From NCBI GenBank assembly GCA_009699205.1, contig WLOP01000010.1:1-54371 (forward strand): a stretch of 54,371 nt of DNA, read 5' to 3'. Shown in pieces: positions 48,501 through 54,371 of the stretch. Position numbers and translations under genes: made by a program. How positions within the stretch are numbered: position 1 is the stretch's first letter; the number at the start of each line of letters is the position of its first letter. The notes beneath the pieces were generated by a model. The model had not been told where the DNA came from and did not search any database. It saw only the letters and a list, made by a program, of their open reading frames with translations. Source of the stretch: Actinomycetota bacterium. GTDB taxonomy: Bacteria; Actinomycetota; Actinomycetes; Nanopelagicales; Nanopelagicaceae.

Positions 48501-50027
48501 GGCGAAAAGTTGTGAAAAGTAGTCAAAAAGTAATCGGGGTTTATTGGAAAGGGCTGCGATAGGCGAATCCGTGCCCATCGATCCCAGCGGTTCGGCGCCA
48601 GTGCGAGCCATCGGAGTAAGTAGCACTCGCAACTCTTCTTCTGTGTATCCAAATGCTCGTTGGCGGCGAAGAACAGAGGAGTGCGGATAAACAATGTGTT
48701 CACGTGCAGGCAAATCTGAGAGTTTTACTTTGCCCGCATGAAGCCATTCACTATAAGGGGCAGAATTAGTTAACTCGTTCTTAATTTCTTCATCTTCAAT
48801 GATTCGACCAGCTTCAATATCAACTAAGAACATCTTCCCTGGCTGAAGACGACCCTTTCGCAGAACGTTCTCGGGTGCAATATCTAGCACCCCGACTTCA
48901 CTTGCTAGCACCACTAATCCATCTTTGGTTACCCAAAATCTTGATGGGCGAAGACCGTTGCGATCGAGAACTGCACCTACTTGGTGACCATCGGTAAATG
49001 TCACGCATGCTGGTCCATCCCACGGTTCCATGAGCGATGCATGGAAGGTGTAAAAATCACGACGTTCCTGCGACATGGAGGCGTGATTTTCCCACGCTTC
49101 TGGAATCATCATCAAGATTGAGTGAGGCAACGAACGACCGCCAAGATAGAGGAGCTCGAGCACTTCATCAAAGGAAGCAGAGTCGCTGCCCTGCGGATTA
49201 ACGATTGGGAATAGCCGGGAAATATCACCTGGAATAAGAGTGCTCGATAGAAGTGCTTCTCGGGCGCGCATCCAATTTCGATTTCCTTTAACTGTATTGA
49301 TCTCGCCATTGTGGGCAATGAAGCGATAAGGATGTGCAAGCGGCCAGGAGGGGAAAGTATTTGTGGAGAAACGTGAATGGACCAAAGCTAGCGGTGAGAT
49401 TACTCGCGGGTCAGATAAATCCGGGAAGAAATCTTCTAATTGCCCAGTTGTTAACATTCCCTTGTAAACAATTGTTTGAGAGGAAAGTGAAGGGAAATAC
49501 ACTTCAAGAGAGTGCTCGGCACGTTTACGTAAACAAAAAGCTAAACGATCAAGGTTTAAACCTGATTCTCCATTGACTCCTGCGAGAAATATCTCCTTAA
49601 AACGTGGCATCACTGACACCGCAGTTTTACCAAGAGTTGACGAGTCGATCGGCAAATCACGCCAGCCCAAAACTCTTAAGCCTTCTGCTCCAGCCAATTC
49701 TTCGATGGACTTTTCGATTGCCTCGTTGGCGCCAAGGAATGCAATGCCCGCAACGAAGGAGCCAGCAGGCGGAAGTTCAAATGGGAGGACTTCTCTGTAA
49801 AAAGCATCGGGGATGCGAATCAGAATTCCAGCGCCGTCACCGCTATCAGGTTCGGCGCCCGATGCACCTCTATGTTCAAGATTGCGAAGTGCAGTGAGGG
49901 CAGTTGAAACGATCTCATGAGTGGGAACTTTATTTAATGTTGCAACCATCGCAACGCCGCAGGCATCATGTTCATAAGCAGGGTCGTAGAGACCTTGCTT
50001 GTGAGGTAGATGCGACGGTAACGGCAT
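45513..50027 (-). CDS. gltB: Glutamate synthase large subunit
   Basis: A 1504-residue enzyme forming two glutamates from glutamine and 2-oxoglutarate. After a 22-residue propeptide, Cys23 ([12 protein letters not shown]) is the predicted N-terminal nucleophile of the glutaminase domain. The FMN/2-oxoglutarate domain contains [22 protein letters not shown] and the 3Fe-4S cysteines in [19 protein letters not shown]. The C-terminal beta-helix ([33 protein letters not shown]) is complete. A GGAGA Shine-Dalgarno is nine bases before the ATG and touches the arm of a hairpin. Works with GltD, encoded next. Confidence 0.96.
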   Translation of the reverse strand: MPLPSHLPHKQGLYDPAYEHDACGVAMVATLNKVPTHEIVSTALTALRNLEHRGASGAEPDSGDGAGILIRIPDAFYREVLPFELPPAGSFVAGIAFLGANEAIEKSIEELAGAEGLRVLGWRDLPIDSSTLGKTAVSVMPRFKEIFLAGVNGESGLNLDRLAFCLRKRAEHSLEVYFPSLSSQTIVYKGMLTTGQLEDFFPDLSDPRVISPLALVHSRFSTNTFPSWPLAHPYRFIAHNGEINTVKGNRNWMRAREALLSSTLIPGDISRLFPIVNPQGSDSASFDEVLELLYLGGRSLPHSILMMIPEAWENHASMSQERRDFYTFHASLMEPWDGPACVTFTDGHQVGAVLDRNGLRPSRFWVTKDGLVVLASEVGVLDIAPENVLRKGRLQPGKMFLVDIEAGRIIEDEEIKNELTNSAPYSEWLHAGKVKLSDLPAREHIVYPHSSVLRRQRAFGYTEEELRVLLTPMARTGAEPLGSMGTDSPIAALSNKPRLLFDYFSQLFAQVTNPPLDAIREELVTSLGGSIGPEHNLLEPGPASCRQIDLDFPVIDNDELAKIIHVNADGNHPGFQTTIVRGLFPIAGEGDSLRKRLDTIRSEVSTAITQGARLIVLSDRDGDADNAPIPSLLLCAAVHHHLIREKTRTKVGLIIEAGDVREVHHVALLIGYGAAAVNPYLAMESAEDLVLQGVIQGITPEKAVRNLIKSLGKGVLKVMSKMGISTIASYTGAQVFEAIGISHEIVDEYFTGTTSRLGGIGLDVIAQETIARHHIAYPPGGEVPGTKRLPIGGEYQWRREGEPHLFDPETVFTLQHSTRNKRFDIFQRYTNRIDDQSKALMTLRGLFSFATAGRTPISIDEVEPVSNIVKRFSTGAMSYGSISQEAHETMAIAMNRLGGKSNTGEGGEDPERNLPLANGDSKRSAIKQVASGRFGVTSEYLVNADDIQIKIAQGAKPGEGGQLPGNKVYPWIAKVRYSTPGVGLISPPPHHDIYSIEDLAQLIHDLKNANKNARIHVKLVAEVGVGTVAAGVSKAHADVLLISGHDGGTGASPLTSLKHAGAPWELGLAETQQTLLLNGLRDRIVVQTDGQLKTGRDVLIAALLGAEEFGFATAPLVVSGCVMMRVCHLDTCPVGVATQNPELRKRFSGKPEFVETFFEYIAQEVRQYLAALGLRTIEEAIGHVELLDTRAAVDHWKTSGLDLTPLLTVPPASGALHQTQMQDHGLDRALDNELIDLAQPALLKGEKVRIDLPVRNVNRTVGTMLGAEITRRFAGAGLPDGTIDVTLRGSAGQSLGAFIPQGLTLRLVGDSNDYVAKGLSGGRVILRPDEKAPFASNENVIAGNVIGYGATSGEIFIRGIVGERFCVRNSGATAVVEGIGDHGCEYMTGGVVVVLGRTGRNFAAGMSGGRAFVLDLDRTAVNGEMVDIVAVPQDQREILRSLVSQFDIETDSQIAGALLDDWESAISRFTMVMPRDYARVLLAMERAVREGLPPEKYVMEVGHG

Positions 50028-50165
50028 GTAAACAATCTCCTGTTGTCGGATGTGATGTGGGACAACAGTGGCCCTTTTTCAAATAACTCATTGCCTCTTT
50101 ACACCATTAATAGAGCGGCAATGCAGGTGCAGAGCGTAGCAAGAGAAGAGGTAAAGATGGAACGA
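50028..50165 (-). promoter_or_regulatory. gltB leader with hairpin next to the ribosome-binding site
   Basis: 138 bases between the VIT-family gene and gltB. An 8-bp inverted repeat (CTGTTGTC / GACAACAG at 50040-50068, 13-base loop) ends inside the gltB Shine-Dalgarno (AGGAGA), so the hairpin could hide it. No T-run follows, so it is not a standard terminator. No GlnR-like box was recognised. A promoter is expected here but I could not fix its -10. Confidence 0.4.
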
Positions 50166-50873
50166 CTAAATGCCAGTGAGATGAACCAAACTTCCGATTC
50201 CAGCGGTGATTGCCATGCCTAGCCCTCCGCCAATAAGGACTCGGATGGTTGGCTTGAGTACCGCAGAACCGGCAGTTCGAGCGCTGATGATTCCGGTCCC
50301 AAGGAGCCCGACGATAGTGAAGGCGACGATGCTCCATGCTTTAGCTCCAAGTGTCGGCGCGAATGCTCCCGCAAAGGGAATAAGCCCGCCTAAAGTAAAG
50401 CTTGCTGCTGAAGCAACTGCTGCTTGTACTGGACGCGCTTTGGTATGAGGATGCTGACCTAACTCATCGCGCAAATGTGCGGCTAGCGCATCTTTCTCGT
50501 GCATTGCTTCGGCAACTTGGTGAGCAAGTTCTGGAGTGAGCCCACGATTGATATAGATATGAACAAGTTCAAGGAGTTCGCCTTCAGGATCTACGGCTAA
50601 GTGTTCGATTTCCAATAAGCGATCAGATTCTTCGACGTCATTTTGTGATCGGACCGATACATATTCGCCCACTGCCATCGACATCGCGCCTGCAACAATT
50701 CCAGCAATACCTGCAGTAATTAAAAAACTATCAGCGTTAGCAGCGGCCACACCGATCATCAAGCTTGCTGTGGAAACCAGTCCATCATTAGCGCCGAGAA
50801 CTGCAGCCCGTAACCACCCTGCGCGATGAGTCCGGTGTGCGAGGTTGCGCTGATAAACCTCTTCAAGGGACAT
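50166..50873 (-). CDS. VIT/CCC1-family iron or manganese transporter
   Basis: A 235-residue membrane protein of the VIT1/CCC1 family. Helix 1 contains RAAVLGANDGLVSTASLMIGVAAA, followed by AGAMSMAVGEYVSVRSQNDVEESD, the two most conserved regions. A cytoplasmic segment rich in Glu and His (residues about 85-142; EGELLELVHIYINRGLTPELAHQVAEAMHEKDALAAHL) corresponds to the metal-binding domain. Three more helices follow. It exports or stores Fe(II) or Mn(II) by proton exchange in characterised relatives; the metal here is not known. TACGCT lies six bases before the ATG, so it is probably transcribed leaderless from inside the end of lgt. Confidence 0.88.
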   Translation of the reverse strand: MSLEEVYQRNLAHRTHRAGWLRAAVLGANDGLVSTASLMIGVAAANADSFLITAGIAGIVAGAMSMAVGEYVSVRSQNDVEESDRLLEIEHLAVDPEGELLELVHIYINRGLTPELAHQVAEAMHEKDALAAHLRDELGQHPHTKARPVQAAVASAASFTLGGLIPFAGAFAPTLGAKAWSIVAFTIVGLLGTGIISARTAGSAVLKPTIRVLIGGGLGMAITAGIGSLVHLTGI

Positions 50874-50875
50874 GG

Positions 50876-51715
50876 TTAGAGCGTACCTGACTCTTCATCT
50901 ATATGAGGTGATTCAAAATGTGATCTTCTGCGAAATCCCCACAATGCAGCAGAAGCAACAAAAATGCTCATCCATGCGTTAATTCGCAATCCAGCAATCG
51001 AATGAGCTGTATCAATACGTAAAATTTCGAAGAAAAATCTTCCTACACAATAGGCGCCAATATAGAAAAGGAAGCTCTGCCCCGGTTTGAAATTCTTTTC
51101 CAGGCGCAAGATAAGAAGTGCAACCACAACGCACCAGAGAGCTTCATAGGCAAAGGTTGGATGGAAGGTGTGAAATTGCGAATATCCCATCGGGCGGGAA
51201 AAGAAAGGGATTTCCAGGCCCCAAGGCAGGGTGGTTGGTTTGCCAAATAACTCCCCATTAAACCAATTACCAAAACGACCGATTGCTTGAGCTAAGAGAA
51301 CTCCCGGTGCCAAGGCATCTGCGAACTTGGCAAAAGAGAGCAAACCCGCACGTCCTTCTTTGCGTAACCGTTCATGCTGCCACCACGCGGCTAAGGTGCC
51401 AAGGGCGATTGCTCCCCAAATTCCGAGACCTCCTTGCCAGATCTTGAAGGCATCCATCGGATTCCCGTTCGCTCCGAAATAATCATCTGGTGATGTTATT
51501 AAATGGTAAATCCGCCCGCCGATGATTCCGAAAGGAACAGCGAAGATTGCCACGTCAGCAACTACGTTTTTTGCCCCACCAAATTTCCTGTAGCGCTTAT
51601 CACCGAGGAAAATCGCAACTGCGATACCAGCAACTATGCAGAGCGCATAGAAATGCACCGTAAAGGGACCGACGCTAAAAGAGGAAATGTTTGGCGTAGG
51701 TATAAAACGATGCAT
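50876..51715 (-). CDS. lgt: Prolipoprotein diacylglyceryl transferase
   Basis: A 279-residue polytopic membrane enzyme that attaches diacylglycerol to lipobox cysteines, such as that of the LivK lipoprotein in this window. Blocks: FTVHFYALCIVAGIAVAIFLGDKRYRKFG, VPFGIIGGRIYHLI, WQGGLGIWGAIALG and the Lgt signature AQAIGRFGNWFNGELFGKPTTLPWGLEI. HPTFAYEALW and GRFFFEILRID follow. It lies 11 bases after the DsbA-like gene in a trpB-trpA-mauE-dsbA-lgt run. Confidence 0.95.
   Translation of the reverse strand: MHRFIPTPNISSFSVGPFTVHFYALCIVAGIAVAIFLGDKRYRKFGGAKNVVADVAIFAVPFGIIGGRIYHLITSPDDYFGANGNPMDAFKIWQGGLGIWGAIALGTLAAWWQHERLRKEGRAGLLSFAKFADALAPGVLLAQAIGRFGNWFNGELFGKPTTLPWGLEIPFFSRPMGYSQFHTFHPTFAYEALWCVVVALLILRLEKNFKPGQSFLFYIGAYCVGRFFFEILRIDTAHSIAGLRINAWMSIFVASAALWGFRRRSHFESPHIDEESGTL
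50880..50885 (-). promoter_or_regulatory. -10 element of a leaderless VIT-gene promoter
   Basis: TACGCT, six bases that include the lgt stop codon, then the ATG at 50873. No Shine-Dalgarno. It lies within the 3' end of lgt. Confidence 0.45.
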
Positions 51716-51726
51716 TTGATGCTTGC

Positions 51727-52395
51727 CTAGCCTTCGATGACTTTCTTAAATGCAGCGGCATTGAAGTAATCGGTATTGCGATTGATCTCAGTACCATTCA
51801 CGAAAACAGTAGGAGTCTGGTTAACGTTCTTAGCGCCGCCATCAGCTGCAACGTTATTTACCCAATCACCATATTTAGAATCTTTGACACAGCTAGTAAA
51901 AGCTTGTGAGGTCAGACCTGCCCCTTTGCCAGCTTCAAGAAGTCCGGCCGCGCTCCATAGACCAGAATTTTCAGTCTTCGATTGATGCGCATATAGGTAT
52001 GCGTGGAAGGCAAGGAATTTATCTTCATCAGCAGCACATGCAGCAGCGTTAGCGGCTTGAATAGATTCAGGTCCAAGGAAGGAAAGGAGATGAAAAACTA
52101 CTTTTGCCTTCTTCTGAGAAATCAGTGATTGCATATATGCCCCATTGAGTGTTTCAAATTCTCCGCAGATTGGACATTGAAAATCTTCCCACAGGTCAAC
52201 AGTGGGGACGCCCTTAAGGTCGCCGTTAAAAACAACTCCATAACCTTCAGCTTTAGAAACGATGGAAGGAATTGCTACGCCGTTGGTTGATTTGCTCGAG
52301 GTGTACGAGAAGATCGCTCCGATTGCTACGACAAATGCCACCATGCCTATAACAATGTTGCGTGTGATTTTGTCTCCACCAGGTTTAGTAGCCAT
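51727..52395 (-). CDS. Membrane-anchored DsbA-like thiol-disulfide oxidoreductase
   Basis: A 222-residue protein with one N-terminal membrane anchor (about residues 12-30) and an external thioredoxin-fold domain of the DsbA/DSBA-like thioredoxin_4 type. The active site is Cys74-Pro-Ile-Cys77 (DFQCPICGEF) and the cis-proline loop is NQTPTVFVNG. It likely oxidises or isomerises disulfides outside the membrane. The gene begins right after the stop of the MauE-like gene. The pairing suggests that MauE re-oxidises it. Confidence 0.9.
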   Translation of the reverse strand: MATKPGGDKITRNIVIGMVAFVVAIGAIFSYTSSKSTNGVAIPSIVSKAEGYGVVFNGDLKGVPTVDLWEDFQCPICGEFETLNGAYMQSLISQKKAKVVFHLLSFLGPESIQAANAAACAADEDKFLAFHAYLYAHQSKTENSGLWSAAGLLEAGKGAGLTSQAFTSCVKDSKYGDWVNNVAADGGAKNVNQTPTVFVNGTEINRNTDYFNAAAFKKVIEG

Positions 52396-52851
52396 TTATT
52401 GATCTTCTTTCTCGAGAGCGAATCGACTCGTAGGGTAGCGAATTAAGAAGTAAGAAATAAGAATAAAAGCGATATCGCGGCCAATCTCTGGTAAATATTT
52501 AGTTTGAGATGGGTCCACTTGCCCGCCCCCACCAAAACAACCACAATCAATGGAGAGCCCCCGTGCCCATGCTTGGCCAATGGCGATGATAAAAACGAAC
52601 ATAAGGAGCGCGGTGAATCGAGCGGTGAATCGAGTGGCAACCCCGAGAATAAGTAGGAAGCCGACCCCAAGTTCTACCCACGGAAGAAGTACGCCGAGGA
52701 TATTGGCTAGTGCAATGGGAAGCACTTCATAGGCTCTCACTGCCATCTTCGCTTTGCTGGGATTAAAAGCTTTGAGATAGCCCGCGGTGATGAGAACTCC
52801 CCCAAGAATCAACCTGGCCAATAGCCCAAACCACGGGAAGTATTTTTTCAT
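52396..52851 (-). CDS. MauE/DoxX-like membrane redox protein
   Basis: A 151-residue protein with four predicted helices in the DoxX/MauE pattern (LILGGVLITAGYLKAFNP, LPWVELGVGFLLILGVATRF, LLMFVFIIAIGQAW, RDIAFILISYFLIRY). A Cys103-Gly-Cys105-Phe-Gly motif lies in the last external loop. MauE-type proteins are proposed to exchange electrons with DsbA-like partners, and such a partner is encoded immediately downstream. The ATG overlaps the trpA stop (ATGA), so it is translated with the trp genes. DoxX-type relatives of other function cannot be excluded. Confidence 0.85.
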   Translation of the reverse strand: MKKYFPWFGLLARLILGGVLITAGYLKAFNPSKAKMAVRAYEVLPIALANILGVLLPWVELGVGFLLILGVATRFTARFTALLMFVFIIAIGQAWARGLSIDCGCFGGGGQVDPSQTKYLPEIGRDIAFILISYFLIRYPTSRFALEKEDQ

Positions 52852-53651
52852 CGAGCTAAAGCCATCCCTTCGCGCAATTGGGTTACAAGCGCACGTACAT
52901 TCTCTAAACCCTGCGCTTCGTTAGGTGCCTCTAAAAGGAGTTTAATAAAAGCAGAACCTACGATAACACCGTCAGCGTATGAAGCTACTTCCCGCGCCTG
53001 CTCACCCGTTGAAACGCCTAGACCAACCGCTACCGGTAGGTCAGAGGTAGCCCGAATACGTGCAACAAGATCGGCGGCACCGGCTCCCACTGAATTTCGC
53101 GCTCCAGTAACTCCCATCAAACTCGCAGCATAAACAAAACCTGAACATTGTTGTGTAACTTTCGATAATCGATCTTCGGTAGTAGATAGAGCCACCACAA
53201 AAACAGTATTAATTTCTGCCTTTGCTGTAACCATTTTCCACTCTGCTGCTTCCTCGATTGTAAGATCGGGGGTAATCACTCCTGATCCTCCACTTCGTGC
53301 CATCTCGGCTGCAAATTTATCGACTCCATATTTTGCAATGGGGTTCCAGTAAGTCATTACCAAAGTTGGTAAACCAGATTGATGAGCAAACTTGACGGCG
53401 TCAAAAACATCGCTGGCACCAGTGTGTTGAGAAAGTGCAATCTGAGCGGCCTCTTGAATGGTTGGACCGTCCATAACTGGATCGCTATATGGAAAACCAA
53501 TTTCTACCGCGTCAACACCTGCTGCCGCAAAAACTTGTATTACTTTTTTGCATCCTTCAATCGTTGGAAATCCCGCGGGTATATATGCAATAAGAGCAGC
53601 CCGATTATCTTTACGTGCCTGCGAGAACATCTCTTCAAGTGGCGTTCTCAT
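52848..53651 (-). CDS. trpA: Tryptophan synthase alpha chain
   Basis: A 267-residue TIM-barrel enzyme that cleaves indole-3-glycerol phosphate to indole. The catalytic residues are Glu50 (VEIGFPYSDP) and Asp61 (VMDGPTIQ). GVDKFAAEMARSGGSGVITPDL, FVYAASLMGVTGAR and the phosphate site VGLGVSTGEQA...GVIVGSAF are intact. The ATG directly follows the trpB stop (TAAATG), so the two subunits are translationally coupled. Confidence 0.95.
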   Translation of the reverse strand: MRTPLEEMFSQARKDNRAALIAYIPAGFPTIEGCKKVIQVFAAAGVDAVEIGFPYSDPVMDGPTIQEAAQIALSQHTGASDVFDAVKFAHQSGLPTLVMTYWNPIAKYGVDKFAAEMARSGGSGVITPDLTIEEAAEWKMVTAKAEINTVFVVALSTTEDRLSKVTQQCSGFVYAASLMGVTGARNSVGAGAADLVARIRATSDLPVAVGLGVSTGEQAREVASYADGVIVGSAFIKLLLEAPNEAQGLENVRALVTQLREGMALAR

Positions 53652-54371
53652 TTAGAGCGGTATTCCAAAATAATCTGCTGCAGTTTGAACATCTTTATCG
53701 CCACGACCAGAAAGATTTACCAGAAGAATCGCATCTGGTCCTACCTCTTTGCCGACAACCATCGCTCCGGCCAACGCGTGGGCGCTCTCAATTGCAGGGA
53801 TTATTCCTTCAGTTTTAGATAGAAGGGAAAAAGCTTCCATAGCTGCGTCATCGTTGATGGCCCGATATTCCGCACGCCCAATGTCATGCAGATATGCGTG
53901 CTCGGGGCCAACTCCTGGGTAGTCCAAACCGGCAGAGATTGAATGTGATTCGATTGTCTGACCATTTTCATCTTGCAAGACATATGAACGGGTTCCGTGG
54001 AGCACTCCAGGAGAACCACCTGTAATCGTTGCAGCATGGCGACCCGTGGAAATACCATCTCCCCCGGCTTCAAATCCGATCAAACGCACTTCAGCGTCTG
54101 GAATGAATGCATGGAATATCCCGATCGCATTAGAACCTCCACCAATGCATGCCAAAACTGCATCAGGTAAACGTCCGGTTAAATCCAGGACTTGCTGACG
54201 AGCTTCTTCGCCGATGATTTTATGAAAATCTCGAACCATCGTTGGAAATGGGTGCGGTCCAGCAACTGTTCCAAGCAAATAGTGGGTGCTATCGACATTA
54301 GTCACCCAATCTCGCATAGCTTCGTTAATCGCATCTTTCAAAGTTTTGGACCCGGTAGTGACAGGAATAAC
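53652..54371 (-). CDS. trpB: Tryptophan synthase beta chain, C-terminal part (partial)
   Basis: The last 239 codons of trpB; the 5' part, including the PLP lysine, is beyond the right edge. The frame is open to the edge ([19 protein letters not shown]), so there is no start inside the window. Seen are [18 protein letters not shown], the PLP-phosphate loop [32 protein letters not shown], and the C-terminal [13 protein letters not shown] and [13 protein letters not shown]. TrpB joins indole and serine. A trp operon continuing to the right is expected. Confidence 0.95.
   Translation of the reverse strand, partial: VIPVTTGSKTLKDAINEAMRDWVTNVDSTHYLLGTVAGPHPFPTMVRDFHKIIGEEARQQVLDLTGRLPDAVLACIGGGSNAIGIFHAFIPDAEVRLIGFEAGGDGISTGRHAATITGGSPGVLHGTRSYVLQDENGQTIESHSISAGLDYPGVGPEHAYLHDIGRAEYRAINDDAAMEAFSLLSKTEGIIPAIESAHALAGAMVVGKEVGPDAILLVNLSGRGDKDVQTAADYFGIPL

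Noticed and set aside
49925-50084. Short upstream reading frame in the gltB leader running out of frame into gltB
   Set aside because: Poorly placed ribosome-binding site and low-complexity product; no sign of a leader peptide rich in a regulatory amino acid.

Overview
The window is a gene-dense piece of an actinobacterial chromosome made almost entirely of housekeeping genes. The lineage markers are RbpA, WhiA, a PdtaR-type REC-ANTAR regulator, a MabA-InhA-like fabG-fabI pair, SufR-SufBDC-SufS-SufU, and the uvrA-uvrC-rapZ-yvcK-whiA-gap-pgk-tpiA-secG order. The moderate GC content (by eye, not computed), very short spacers, many 1-4 base overlaps and many promoters of leaderless type suggest a small streamlined actinobacterium. 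A freshwater Nanopelagicales (acI-like) relative is my guess, not something the sequence proves.

Layout. 1-1974 (-): 5' part of infC with a structured leader, then fabI and fabG. 2075-4895: DUF3099 and SURF1 (+) running tail to tail into an ABC exporter (-). 4899-11223 (-): sufR-sufB-sufD-Rieske-sufC-sufS-sufU-sufT, a complete Fe-S assembly operon. 11343-16897 (+): ctaA, then overlapping tkt-tal-pgi. 16894-25352 (-): rbpA, the triose-phosphate part of glycolysis (gap-pgk-tpiA) with secG, whiA-yvcK-rapZ and uvrC. 25352-32370 (-): uvrA, uvrB, coaE, rpsA. 32468-36686: an MFS transporter (+), polA (-) and a PaaI-like thioesterase (+). 36690-41821 (-): livK-livH-livM-livG-livF, a branched-chain-amino-acid-type ABC importer. 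41944-44056 (-): pdtaR, an unusual tRNA and pyk. 44066-54371 (-): gltD, gltB, a VIT-family transporter, lgt, a DsbA-like protein, a MauE/DoxX-like protein, trpA and the end of trpB.

Functional links. The carbon genes cover the non-oxidative pentose phosphate pathway, glucose-6-phosphate isomerase, GAPDH to TIM, and pyruvate kinase. gltBD, trpBA and liv cover nitrogen and amino acids. SURF1 and CtaA serve an aa3-type oxidase. MauE, DsbA and Lgt act at the cell envelope.

I see no insertion sequence, phage, CRISPR array or toxin-defence island. The points most worth checking are at the level of expression: a recurring TANNNT-N6-8-start arrangement; a class-I-shaped tRNA with anticodon CAA whose 3' end lies one base before the pdtaR start codon; an infC leader with two mutually exclusive hairpins before an ATC start; and a tandem repeat just upstream of the livK promoter. 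No gap between genes exceeds about 220 bases.
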